Shown here: piece after piece, positions 1 through 8,579 of the stretch
How the letters are laid out: every line of letters begins with the position of its first letter
Position numbering within the stretch: the first letter of the stretch is position 1
Assembly (NCBI GenBank): GCA_024642705.1
Contig: JAHEAQ010000034.1
Span: forward strand, 1 to 44,848
Origin: Bacteroidota bacterium
GTDB lineage: Bacteria > Bacteroidota > Bacteroidia > Chitinophagales > Saprospiraceae
Direction of reading: 5' to 3'
Length of the DNA: 44,848 bases
Notes under the pieces: model-generated
The model's input: the letters and a program-made list of their open reading frames with translations, nothing else
The model's database searches: none
Told to the model about the DNA's origin: nothing
Position numbers and translations under genes: made by a program

Positions 1-750
1 TGTGTAGTAGAATCAGAAGATTTATGCATGGAAGTGGCTGAAAGAGTTGAAAAACTATGCTTACAATTTGGAATAACATATATTTTTAAAGCTTCCTTTA
101 GAAAAGCGAATCGAAGTAGGTCTGATTCTTTTTCAGGAATAGGGGATTTGGAAGGATTAGAAATTATAAAAAAAGTAGGTAATAAAAGAAATTTGCCAGT
201 TACCACAGATATTCATAAGGATGAAGAAGCAGAATTGGCAGCAAAATATGTTGATGTTCTTCAAATTCCAGCATTTTTATGTAGACAGACTTCTTTGCTT
301 GAATCAGCAGCTGTGACAGGAAAAATTGTAAATATAAAGAAGGGACAATTTTTGAGCCATAATGCCATGCAACATGCTATGGAAAAAATTTACAACAAGG
401 GTAATAAAAATGTTATAATAACAGAAAGAGGAAATACTTTTGGATATCAAGATCTAATCGTTGATTTCATGGGCGTTAAAGAAATGCAATCGTTTTGTAA
501 TGCTGTTGTTGTAGATTGTACACACTCTTTACAAAAACCGAATCAAAGCTCAGGAGTAACTGGAGGAAAGCCAGAATTTATAGAAACAATGGCCAAATGT
601 GCCATAGCTTCAGGTGCAAATGGAATTTTCATTGAAACTCATCCCAATCCTAAATTAGCATTATCTGATGGCGCCAATATGTTGTCATTAGACAAGATGG
701 AACCACTTTTAGAAAAATTAGTAAGACTAAGAAAAGCTTTAAATGATTAA
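1..750 (+). CDS. kdsA: 3-deoxy-8-phosphooctulonate synthase (Kdo-8-P synthase), 5' end outside window
   Basis: Condenses phosphoenolpyruvate with arabinose-5-phosphate to give Kdo-8-phosphate for the LPS inner core; cytoplasmic. The frame is open from base 1 and the first visible codons read CVVESEDLCM, which matches the region about 20-25 residues into known KdsA proteins, so the true start lies upstream and the Met at position 28 is internal. Family signatures visible: KASFRKANRS, TTDIHKDEEA, QIPAFLCRQT, the TERGNTFGY loop, a CTHS segment and IETHPNP. The first in-window residue is Cys where the metal-independent E. coli enzyme has Asn, and His (CTHS), Glu (IETHP) and Asp (LSDGAN) follow, so all four ligands of the metal-dependent class are present. 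The stop overlaps the next gene by 8 bases, implying translational coupling. Confidence 0.96.
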   Translation, partial: CVVESEDLCMEVAERVEKLCLQFGITYIFKASFRKANRSRSDSFSGIGDLEGLEIIKKVGNKRNLPVTTDIHKDEEAELAAKYVDVLQIPAFLCRQTSLLESAAVTGKIVNIKKGQFLSHNAMQHAMEKIYNKGNKNVIITERGNTFGYQDLIVDFMGVKEMQSFCNAVVVDCTHSLQKPNQSSGVTGGKPEFIETMAKCAIASGANGIFIETHPNPKLALSDGANMLSLDKMEPLLEKLVRLRKALND

Positions 751-2299
751 TCAAATAGAGATTAAAATACTTCCTGAAGACTTGGAAAACCAAGCTAAGA
801 TAGAAAGCATTGTAATATCAAAAGTTAAGGTTTCAAAAGATAGAATTAAATCCATTAAGCTGGTCAGAAGATCAATTGATGCAAGAGGTCAGGGTGTTAA
901 GTTTGTTTTGAGGTATGATGTTTTTATTGATGAGTTTCCTCAAGAAGAAGAACCTGTAAGCAATAAATGGCATTCAATAGAATCCAAAAAACATGCATTA
1001 ATCATCGGGGCGGGACCTGCAGGTTATTTTGCTGCATTGGAATTAATAGAATTGGGGATAAAGCCAATTGTTTTAGACCGTGGAAAAGATGTGCAAGCAA
1101 GAAGAAGGGACTTGCGTGCTATCCAACAAATGCATATTGTCAATCCTGATTCTAATTATTGTTTTGGCGAAGGAGGAGCAGGAACTTATTCCGATGGAAA
1201 GCTATATACGCGGTCTTTGAAAAGGGGAAATTATTTGAAAGTTTTAAAAATTTTAGTGGAACATGGTGCAGATTCCGAAATATTGATAGATGCTCATCCA
1301 CATATTGGCTCGAATAAATTACCTAATATTGTAACTGCCATAAGAGAAACGATAGAAAAATCTGGTGGGGAAGTCCATTTTGGTACTAAAATAGAGGATT
1401 TCATTATTGAAAATAAAACCATCAAAGGGGCAATAGCAAACAATGGAAAAATTTATCACGCTGATTCAATTATTTTGGCAACTGGACATTCAGCAAGAGA
1501 TATTTACCATTTATTGCACAAAAAAGGTATAACAATAGAAGCAAAAGACTTTGCAATTGGAGTTAGAATTGAGCATCCCCAATCTTTAATTGATGAGATT
1601 CAATATGGCCAAAAGCAAAGACATGAAAATCTACCAGCTTCCAGTTATAGACTTGCATGCCAAATTAACAATAAAGGCGTATTTTCATTTTGTATGTGTC
1701 CAGGAGGGCTTATAGTTCCAGCTGCAACATCTCCTGGAGAATTGGTAGTAAATGGAATGTCACTTTCAAGAAGAGATTCTCCATTTTCCAATTCTGGTTT
1801 TGTTACAGCTGTAGATCATAAAGATTATTATATTAAGGATCAAAAGAACATTTTTGCAGGTTTGGATTTTCAGGAAAAACTAGAGCAAAAGTTTTTTAAT
1901 TTTGGAGATGGTTCACAAAAAGCACCTGCCCAGAAAATGACTGATTTTGTAAATAAAAAAATTTCAAGTAATCTGAATTCAACTTCGTACATTCCTGGAA
2001 TTTATAGTGCACCGTTGCACGATTTATTGCCAATTCATATTTATGATCGCCTTGCTGGTGCAATGATAGAATTTAAGAAAAAACTAAAGGGATATTATAC
2101 TGAAGAAGCCAATTTAATAGGACTAGAATCAAGAACAAGCTCGCCAATAAGAATTCCTAGAAATGAAGATACTTTTATGCATGAAGAAATAAGTGGTTTA
2201 TTTCCATGTGGTGAGGGAGCAGGGTACGCCGGCGGAATTCTTTCAGCAGCAATGGATGGTCAAAATGTGGCAAAAAAACTTTATAAATATTACCAATAA
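743..2299 (+). CDS. FAD-dependent oxidoreductase (COG2509-type uncharacterised dehydrogenase)
   Basis: A 518-residue cytoplasmic flavoprotein of the NAD(P)/FAD-dependent family usually annotated as uncharacterised FAD-dependent dehydrogenase. The first ~80 residues form a small N-terminal domain. The dinucleotide-binding GAGPAG motif is at residues 89-94, followed by the E/D-type ribose-binding end of the second strand (IVLDRGK). A GEGGAGTYSDGK segment near residue 147, the CPGG segment near 320 and a C-terminal GEGAGYAGG motif are typical of the family. Substrate is unknown. The start overlaps the kdsA stop by 8 bases, so the two are probably co-translated, but a functional link to Kdo synthesis is not shown. 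Confidence 0.9.
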   Translation: MINQIEIKILPEDLENQAKIESIVISKVKVSKDRIKSIKLVRRSIDARGQGVKFVLRYDVFIDEFPQEEEPVSNKWHSIESKKHALIIGAGPAGYFAALELIELGIKPIVLDRGKDVQARRRDLRAIQQMHIVNPDSNYCFGEGGAGTYSDGKLYTRSLKRGNYLKVLKILVEHGADSEILIDAHPHIGSNKLPNIVTAIRETIEKSGGEVHFGTKIEDFIIENKTIKGAIANNGKIYHADSIILATGHSARDIYHLLHKKGITIEAKDFAIGVRIEHPQSLIDEIQYGQKQRHENLPASSYRLACQINNKGVFSFCMCPGGLIVPAATSPGELVVNGMSLSRRDSPFSNSGFVTAVDHKDYYIKDQKNIFAGLDFQEKLEQKFFNFGDGSQKAPAQKMTDFVNKKISSNLNSTSYIPGIYSAPLHDLLPIHIYDRLAGAMIEFKKKLKGYYTEEANLIGLESRTSSPIRIPRNEDTFMHEEISGLFPCGEGAGYAGGILSAAMDGQNVAKKLYKYYQ

Positions 2300-2422
2300 A
2301 TTGCTTTATTTGTGCTCTTAATTTCAGTGTTCATTATATTCATTCTTAAGAATCATAATTTATGTATTATCAGAAAGGAATGAGCATGCTAACAATTAAT
2401 ATCATTCGGTTAAAATTAAACA

Positions 2423-2839
2423 ATGAAAGAAGTAATAGATTTAATAGGAAGAATTTTTCTATCCTTAATATTTTTCTTTGAAGCATATGATTCCATGGTG
2501 TTTTTTAAGCAAACCAAGGAAACTATGACCGTTTATGGAATTACTTGGAATCAAGATCTATTATTATACACCACGATTGTCGTTTTAATTCTAGGTGCAA
2601 TCTTGGTTCTTATTGGTTATTATGCCAATCTCGGGGCATTTTTATTGCTTGCATATTGGATTCCAGTAACCTTCATCGTTTTCTCCTTTTGGAACGATGC
2701 TCCAGAAATCAGGAGATTACAATCCATAATGTTTATGAAGAACATAGCTATTGTTGGTGGTTTATTATTATTAGTTGTGAATGGAGCTGGCAAGTACAGT
2801 GTAAGGCGATTAATTTATAGTCTTAATTTGCCAAAATAA
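2423..2839 (+). CDS. DoxX family membrane protein
   Basis: A 138-residue integral membrane protein with four predicted hydrophobic segments (roughly residues 5-22, 44-66, 68-88 and 105-122). The N-terminal pattern, with GRIFLSLIFFFEAYDS in the first helix, and the four-helix layout fit the DoxX/DoxD-like family. Family members have been linked to thiosulfate:quinone oxidoreduction or to redox and stress roles, but no catalytic residue can be assigned here. A 123-base gap separates it from the FAD gene; I see no strong promoter or terminator in it. It is convergent with the potassium channel gene, whose stop lies 3 bases away. Confidence 0.75.
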   Translation: MKEVIDLIGRIFLSLIFFFEAYDSMVFFKQTKETMTVYGITWNQDLLLYTTIVVLILGAILVLIGYYANLGAFLLLAYWIPVTFIVFSFWNDAPEIRRLQSIMFMKNIAIVGGLLLLVVNGAGKYSVRRLIYSLNLPK

Positions 2840-2841
2840 AT

Positions 2842-3675
2842 TTAGTTGTGAATATCAGAGCCACAAAACTTACAATAAATAGCATCATCATCGTGTCCCT
2901 CTTTTGAGCAATTTCTGCATGATTGAGTATTTGTTCTAGTTTTTCTAGATTTTGACATTTCCGACGTTACAATTCCTGTTGGCACTGCAATTACTGCATA
3001 GCCTAAGATCATGACAATTGAAGAAACAAATTGACCAAAATGGGTAATTGGCGAAATATCTCCGTAACCAACGGTCGTAAGAGTAACGATTGCCCAATAA
3101 ATTCCTCTCGGAATGGAATCAAAACCATCATTTATACCACCCTCAATCAAATACATTAATGCTCCTACCATCGTAACTATCAATAGTATGGCAAAAAGAA
3201 AAACGACTATTTTTCTCCTTGAATGTCTTAATGCATTGGTTATTGCCTCAGAATCTTTGACAAAACTAACCATTTTAAAAACTCTAAATATTCTGAGTAA
3301 TCGTAGACTTCTTAGTATTAAAAAGGATTGTGCCCCTACAAAAAAGAAAGACAAATAGGAAGGAAGGATAGAAAGCAAATCAATTATTCCAAAAAAAGAA
3401 GTAACATATTTAATTGGTTTTAATGTAGAATAAAACCTTAATGCATATTCAATACTAAAAAAAATAGTAAATATCCATTCCAAAATGGTAAATAGGTTCC
3501 CATATCTAGCAGCGTAGGATGGAACAGATTCAAGGATTACTGTTAAGACACTTGTAACTATAAAAAGAAACAAAGCAATATCAAAAAATTTTCCTAAAGG
3601 AGTATCAGCTTCAAATATTATTTCATGAATTTTAAATTTGATATCTTTTTTGGAAACTTCTTTTGATTTTGCCAT
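2842..3675 (-). CDS. voltage-gated potassium channel (Kv-type) with C-terminal zinc ribbon
   Basis: A 277-residue inner-membrane ion channel subunit, expected to assemble as a tetramer. Six membrane segments are visible: S1 about 31-50, S2 62-82, S3 91-110, an arginine-bearing S4 voltage sensor (SLRLLRIFRVFK, 123-134), S5 156-178 and S6 214-236. The pore helix carries the selectivity filter TLTTVGYGD, with TVGYG at 201-205, so potassium selectivity is well supported. After S6 the tail has Cys253-x2-Cys256 and Cys268-x2-Cys271, a zinc ribbon of the double-C2 type, instead of the RCK/TrkA-N domain common in prokaryotic K+ channels. Monocistronic by position; the upstream region (3676-3859) is AT-rich with no clear promoter match. 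Confidence 0.92.
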   Translation of the reverse strand: MAKSKEVSKKDIKFKIHEIIFEADTPLGKFFDIALFLFIVTSVLTVILESVPSYAARYGNLFTILEWIFTIFFSIEYALRFYSTLKPIKYVTSFFGIIDLLSILPSYLSFFFVGAQSFLILRSLRLLRIFRVFKMVSFVKDSEAITNALRHSRRKIVVFLFAILLIVTMVGALMYLIEGGINDGFDSIPRGIYWAIVTLTTVGYGDISPITHFGQFVSSIVMILGYAVIAVPTGIVTSEMSKSRKTRTNTQSCRNCSKEGHDDDAIYCKFCGSDIHN

Positions 3676-3859
3676 TTATGGTTGAAAGTTTGATCTTTTT
3701 GGTCTCCTCTGCTTGAAGAAATTTATTAAATGTATGAATTTAATCACTTAAAATTTAACTAAAATATTCAAAATACTTAATATTATTCAATCACTTATTA
3801 AAAAAATTAATGAGTATTATAATAAAAATATCAAGATACTTTTTATAAATCCATTACTT

Positions 3860-4927
3860 TTATTGGTTAAATTTTTTAATTATTTGCCCAAAAGATTCAA
3901 TTAATTTCATCCCTTCATCAGAAAAATTCTTTGCCTTTTCATTTTTTGATAAATACATTACAGCGTAGATAAAATTGTCTGCCATGATCTCATCGGGATG
4001 AATTATATAATTGGTATTGTCTTTAATGGATTGAAAAAAAGAAGGAATTTTTTCAAATGGAATAGTAGATTTACCTTTTTCATTTACAACAAGATTTAAA
4101 ACATTATCCTCTCCTGGAACCAATTCATAAAGTTGAAATTCTAAATATTCGAAAAAAGATGGATGATCTGGAGTGAAATGGTCTCGATTCGCACTAATTA
4201 AAGGGTAGGCATAAACTGTTTTACCTTCCGTATTTTTTAAAGGGATATAATAATCTGTCGTGCCATCAGGATTCAATAGTTTTCTTTTTCCCAATTGTTC
4301 GGGTAAGACTATAATTCCATTGACTTCTTGGAACCCAATTAAATTATAAATCTCATCTCTTGTTTTTTTATGTAATCTTGAAAAAACATGAAAATATTCA
4401 TGCAACATAACTTCTAAAAACGATTTTTCGCTGAAATTTTCCAATTCATTAGCTGGAATAATTATTTTGTTTTCTCTGGTGTAGTAAACGGAACCGCCAT
4501 AGTGATTGCCCTTTGTTTTGATGAGTTGAACATCATTTTCAAGCAAATTTGGATTGATCGAAAATAACATAGTTTTAATGCTTTCAAATACAAGTTTTAG
4601 ATTTTCGATATCATTTTCTGTAAAACTTTCAACGTCAGAGCTCAAAAAATCTTTGTAATCCCTAATTGCAGCATCTCGGTTACTCGAAAGGGAGGCATTT
4701 TTCATCTGGATTTCCATCTCAGTAAAGGTTACCCTTTCGAAAAAATGATCTATTTCATCTGTAATAATTGCTGTTGATGCTTGAATGCTGTCTAAAAAAT
4801 AAATTTTTGATTTTTTTCCGAATTCTAAAGAAGTAGTATCTATTGAAGATTTTCTAACATCTTGAGTTTTACAATTGGATAAAGAACAGATCCCAAAAAA
4901 CAAAACAAAAAAAAGAATATTTTTCAT
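3860..4927 (-). CDS. lipoprotein with HExxH zincin-like motif, function unknown
   Basis: A 355-residue protein with a lipoprotein signal (hydrophobic stretch then SLSNC, lipid-modified Cys19), so it should be exported and membrane-anchored. It contains HEYFH at residues 176-180, an HExxH zinc-binding/catalytic pattern preceded by a hydrophobic helix (FLEVML). A C-terminal HPDEIMADNF segment carries Glu313, which I propose as the third zinc ligand of a gluzincin-like site. I cannot place it in a named peptidase family, and activity is inference. It lies 22 bases downstream of ggt on the same strand, so the two are probably co-transcribed, giving two exported lipoproteins that could act on extracytoplasmic peptides. 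Confidence 0.8.
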   Translation of the reverse strand: MKNILFFVLFFGICSLSNCKTQDVRKSSIDTTSLEFGKKSKIYFLDSIQASTAIITDEIDHFFERVTFTEMEIQMKNASLSSNRDAAIRDYKDFLSSDVESFTENDIENLKLVFESIKTMLFSINPNLLENDVQLIKTKGNHYGGSVYYTRENKIIIPANELENFSEKSFLEVMLHEYFHVFSRLHKKTRDEIYNLIGFQEVNGIIVLPEQLGKRKLLNPDGTTDYYIPLKNTEGKTVYAYPLISANRDHFTPDHPSFFEYLEFQLYELVPGEDNVLNLVVNEKGKSTIPFEKIPSFFQSIKDNTNYIIHPDEIMADNFIYAVMYLSKNEKAKNFSDEGMKLIESFGQIIKKFNQ

Positions 4928-4949
4928 ATCAAAGTTTTAATATTAATTT

Positions 4950-6662
4950 TTAATACCCACTTGCATGGTCGTCACCTCTTGGGTCAGCAGACCCTTCAAG
5001 GCTTCCATCTGCTCTTACTAAAATTGCTTCTACTCGGCCGATTCTCCCTCTTGCTTTTATTTCATGACCCATGGATGTTAATTCGTTTATCAATTCATCA
5101 CTAAATGCATTTTCTTCTGTCATTATAAAATCTGGCAACCATTGGTGGTGAAATCTTGAAGCTTCTACAGCTTCTGTTGCATTCATATCAAATTCAATCA
5201 CATTTAATACCACTTGAAGAACAGAGGTTATTATGGTCGATCCACCAGGTGTTCCAACAACCATAAATAATTTTCCATTTTTATCAATTATTGCGGGAGT
5301 CATTGAACTTAACATCCTTTTTTCTGGCTCAATTTTATTAGCTTCGGCACCTATTAATCCAAACATGTTCGGCGTACCAGGTTTCGCGCTGAAGTCATCC
5401 ATTTCATTATTTAGAAAAATTCCGGTTCCACTTACAATAACTTTGGAACCAAATCCACCATTTAAAGTGGTGGTTATTGAAACGGCATTTCCTTCAGCAT
5501 CAACAATTGAGAAATGAGTGGTTTGATCGCTTTCTTTGAATGTTCCATGCCCAATAAATTCACTTTTTGATGCCTTATTAGGATCGAAATCCTTCATTCG
5601 CTCCCTACAATACAAAGAATCTTTTAATTCTGCCAAAGGAACAGGGTAGAAATCCATATCTCCAAGGTGGGTAGCTCGATCAGCATAAGCCCTTCTTTCT
5701 ACTTCAGTAATTAAGTGAACTGCTTCTTTTGAATGGAATCCCATACCCTTCAAATCATAATCTTCTAGCATTTCCATCATTTGAACCAATAGAATACCTC
5801 CACTTGAAGATGGTGGCATGGAATAAATCTTGTAATCTTTATAATTTCCATATACAGGCTCTCTCCATGTAGAATGATATTTATTCAAATCTTCCAATGT
5901 TATTATTCCATTTCCACGTTGCATTTCTGAAACAATGGAGTCTGCAACCCATCCACCATAAAATCCTTCTCTTCCATAATCACGGATTGCTTCATATACT
6001 TTTGCTAGATCTTCTTGAATAAGATTTTCTCCCGTTGACCAATTTTTAGAAATTGTAAATTGATTTTGCGTTGTATTGGCTTTTACAAAATCATCTTTTG
6101 AAGAATTTAAACTGCTTGCTTGACTTTCCGTTAATTTAAAACCGTTTCTAGCCATATCTATAGATGGCTGGACAAGTGCTTTCCAGTCTTTTAATTTACT
6201 AAATTTATTGAACGCTTCAACCATGCCGTCAACGCTTCCTGGAACACCAACCGCAAGATGTCCCAACTGACTAAGGGATAAGTCCGCATTGCCTGTTGAA
6301 TCCAAATACATGTCTGCAGTTGCAGCAATTGGAGCTTTCTCCCTATAGTCTAAAGTGAAAACTTTGCCATCATTCTGACGATATACCATGAATCCACCAC
6401 CGCCTATATTCCCAGCAACAGGGTAACAAACATCTAATGCAAATTGAACTGCAATAGCAGCATCAATCGCATTTCCTCCTTTTTCGAGAATAGATTTTCC
6501 CACTTCAGATGCCATATAATGAGCACTGGCGACAATAGCTTTGTCAGCCAAAAGTGATTTATTTAAATTATATACCTGGCTATCGTCTACTTTGGTATTA
6601 GTTTTGCAAGAAAAAATAGTTACAAATACTAATGCAAAAAGGAATAAATTAATGGTTTTCAT
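4950..6662 (-). CDS. ggt: gamma-glutamyltranspeptidase, lipoprotein form
   Basis: Cleaves the gamma-glutamyl bond of glutathione and related compounds and transfers or hydrolyses the glutamyl group, outside the cytoplasm. At 570 residues it has normal length. The precursor cleaves itself before the catalytic threonine, here Thr381 in DQTTHFS, giving large and small subunits. The substrate-carboxylate arginine is Arg107 in DYREKAP; the PGGS loop is at 472-475, and SSMTPA and the GGGGF segment at 87-91 are also present. The N-terminus ends in TIFSC, a lipobox with Cys19, so it is predicted to be a lipoprotein, unlike the soluble periplasmic E. coli enzyme. It is first in a probable two-gene unit with the HExxH lipoprotein. 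Confidence 0.95.
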   Translation of the reverse strand: MKTINLFLFALVFVTIFSCKTNTKVDDSQVYNLNKSLLADKAIVASAHYMASEVGKSILEKGGNAIDAAIAVQFALDVCYPVAGNIGGGGFMVYRQNDGKVFTLDYREKAPIAATADMYLDSTGNADLSLSQLGHLAVGVPGSVDGMVEAFNKFSKLKDWKALVQPSIDMARNGFKLTESQASSLNSSKDDFVKANTTQNQFTISKNWSTGENLIQEDLAKVYEAIRDYGREGFYGGWVADSIVSEMQRGNGIITLEDLNKYHSTWREPVYGNYKDYKIYSMPPSSSGGILLVQMMEMLEDYDLKGMGFHSKEAVHLITEVERRAYADRATHLGDMDFYPVPLAELKDSLYCRERMKDFDPNKASKSEFIGHGTFKESDQTTHFSIVDAEGNAVSITTTLNGGFGSKVIVSGTGIFLNNEMDDFSAKPGTPNMFGLIGAEANKIEPEKRMLSSMTPAIIDKNGKLFMVVGTPGGSTIITSVLQVVLNVIEFDMNATEAVEASRFHHQWLPDFIMTEENAFSDELINELTSMGHEIKARGRIGRVEAILVRADGSLEGSADPRGDDHASGY

Positions 6663-6833
6663 TTTATTATAAATATTTTAAGAAATACAAAATTGAAGGG
6701 ATAAAAGTAATAAAGAATTATCTGTTTAATTGAAAGGAAATTTAAAATCCTAAAAAAGTTTAGAAATCATAATTTATTGTACTTTAAAGCGTTTTGTCAT
6801 TACAAAGGAAAACTAATATCTATATACCTAATA

Positions 6834-7934
6834 ATGAGGAGAATCCCACATTTTTTATTGCTATTTTTATTTTTTTCAAGTGCTTTACAAGCCCAAAAAT
6901 TTGTAAATGAGTTTTTGAATATTGGCGCTGGAGCAAGAGCTCATGGGATGTCTGAAGCTGTAATTGCAAGTGGAAATGATGGGACTTCTGGTTTCTGGAA
7001 TCCTGCAGGAATGTCAGGTTTGCAATCATCATTACAAGTTAACGCTATGCATGCTGAATGGTTTGCTGGTATTGCTAATTACGATTACATATCTGCTGTT
7101 AAAAGATTCAATGAAGAAAAAAAATCATTTGGAGGTATCTCTATAATTCGATTTGGAGTAGACAACATACCTTACACTTTGAATTTAATTGGTCCAGATG
7201 GAAGTGTGAATTATGACAATGTGACTTCTTTTTCGGCTATTGATTATGCAATTTTTCTTTCGTATAGCCAACAAATTATTAATGAAAAAATTAGCGTTGG
7301 AGGGAATATTAAAATAATTAATAGAAATGTTGGAAAGTTTGGCAATGCTTATGGATTTGGGGCAGATATAGGCGCCCTTTACAAAGAGAAAAGATTCACT
7401 TTTGCACTCATGGCAAAAGATATTACTACCACTTATAATACATGGTCCTTTAATTACACTGAAGAAGAGAAAAATGTTTTTGCTTCAACTGGAAATGAAA
7501 TACCAATTTCTTCAACTGAAATTAGCTTGCCTAGTATCATTATCGGAGCTGCATTTCACAATCCTACCAGTATTGAACTTGGTAAATATCAGTATACCAT
7601 TGAAACAAACATAAAATTTACATCGGACAGCAGAATTTCTGGACTAGGAAATAAAAATATAAACATAGACCCATCAATTGGACTAGAAGTCGGATATTCG
7701 AATTTGGTTTTTATTAGAGGAGGGTTTGGTGATGTCGAAAATAAACTGAATGCTTTTAATGCTTCTAGAACACTATCTATCCAACCGAATGTAGGATTGG
7801 GACTTAATCTAGGAAGAATAGGAGTAGATTATGCACTTACGAATATTGGTTCCCTAGGAAATGAAAATAGTGCATTGTATTCACATATATTTTCTCTAAG
7901 ATTAAATTTTGATCCTATTAAAAATAAAGAATAA
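6834..7934 (+). CDS. PorV/PorQ family outer membrane protein (type IX secretion related)
   Basis: A 366-residue outer membrane beta-barrel of the PorV/PorQ (UPF0164) family. The signal peptide (MRRIPHFLLLFLFFSSALQA) is followed directly by the family hallmark: FLNIGAGARAHGMSEA, then FWNPAGMSGL near residue 60. A TTG-initiated extension from 6777 is possible in frame, but it would place 19 residues ahead of a good signal peptide, so I start at the ATG at 6834. Established members (PorV, PorQ, LptO) shuttle or attach T9SS cargo. This one is a paralogue of uncertain role, and the window holds at least one clear T9SS cargo (13442-18943). Its stop abuts the convergent LON-domain gene with no gap. 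Confidence 0.85.
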   Translation: MRRIPHFLLLFLFFSSALQAQKFVNEFLNIGAGARAHGMSEAVIASGNDGTSGFWNPAGMSGLQSSLQVNAMHAEWFAGIANYDYISAVKRFNEEKKSFGGISIIRFGVDNIPYTLNLIGPDGSVNYDNVTSFSAIDYAIFLSYSQQIINEKISVGGNIKIINRNVGKFGNAYGFGADIGALYKEKRFTFALMAKDITTTYNTWSFNYTEEEKNVFASTGNEIPISSTEISLPSIIIGAAFHNPTSIELGKYQYTIETNIKFTSDSRISGLGNKNINIDPSIGLEVGYSNLVFIRGGFGDVENKLNAFNASRTLSIQPNVGLGLNLGRIGVDYALTNIGSLGNENSALYSHIFSLRLNFDPIKNKE

Positions 7935-8573
7935 TTAAAGGTTTGGAGGGATCATATTTCTAAAATGCCCATTCATTTGTATTTTTTTTTCTAATGCATT
8001 CATTTCTCTTAAAACTGGAATAATAGTTTCAAGATGTTTTATAATAAAATCTTGACGATTAGTCTCTTTTGCAATACATAATAAATTTAATTCATCAACT
8101 ATAGAGAGCCCAATAAAATGCCCTATTTTATAACTGTTAAATGCAAATATATCAGTTGGTAAGGGTTTGTGTAATTTCAAATATTGATATAAATTATTTA
8201 ATAAATCTAAAATTATTTTGTTCTTTTCAAAATCAATTTCTTGATCTATATCTAGAAATGTTATATCGGCTCCTGAGTAAAGTCTGCCGGTCATTCGAGG
8301 AATAAAATTATCAACTTTGAATATTCTTTTACCCTGAATTCGAATGTCAAGTTTACCATCAGCATATTTTTGAACTATTTCCAAAAGGGCAACTTCTGTT
8401 CCCCAAGTTAATTCTTTTTTTTCAATATAAGTTGGAAGTCCAAAAGTAAGATTGTTTGCCTCTGATTCAATAATTAATTGTTTATATCTTGGTTCGAAAA
8501 TATGTAAATTGACTATTTCATCTGGGAAAACAACCATTTGTAAAGGAAAAATTGGAATGATTGCATTTTTCAT
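7935..8573 (-). CDS. LON N-terminal (substrate-binding) domain protein
   Basis: A 212-residue cytoplasmic protein that is essentially a stand-alone Lon N-terminal domain. The opening IPIFPLQMVVFPDE and LHIFEPRYKQLI are the signature of this fold, and GTEVALLEI fits its beta barrel. There is no AAA+ or protease domain, so it cannot be a Lon protease. Family proteins are widespread and mostly uncharacterised; substrate binding or an adaptor role is inferred. It lies 6 bases downstream of pepT on the same strand, so it is probably co-transcribed with it, which loosely fits peptide/protein turnover. Confidence 0.88.
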   Translation of the reverse strand: MKNAIIPIFPLQMVVFPDEIVNLHIFEPRYKQLIIESEANNLTFGLPTYIEKKELTWGTEVALLEIVQKYADGKLDIRIQGKRIFKVDNFIPRMTGRLYSGADITFLDIDQEIDFEKNKIILDLLNNLYQYLKLHKPLPTDIFAFNSYKIGHFIGLSIVDELNLLCIAKETNRQDFIIKHLETIIPVLREMNALEKKIQMNGHFRNMIPPNL

Positions 8574-8579
8574 ATTTTA

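Noticed and set aside
6777-6833. TTG-initiated extension of the PorV/PorQ gene
   Set aside because: It would put 19 mostly hydrophobic/basic residues ahead of a complete signal peptide; the ATG at 6834 is the better start.
7935-8573. Lon protease
   Set aside because: Only the N-terminal substrate-binding domain is present; no AAA+ or catalytic Ser-Lys domain in 212 residues or next to the gene.
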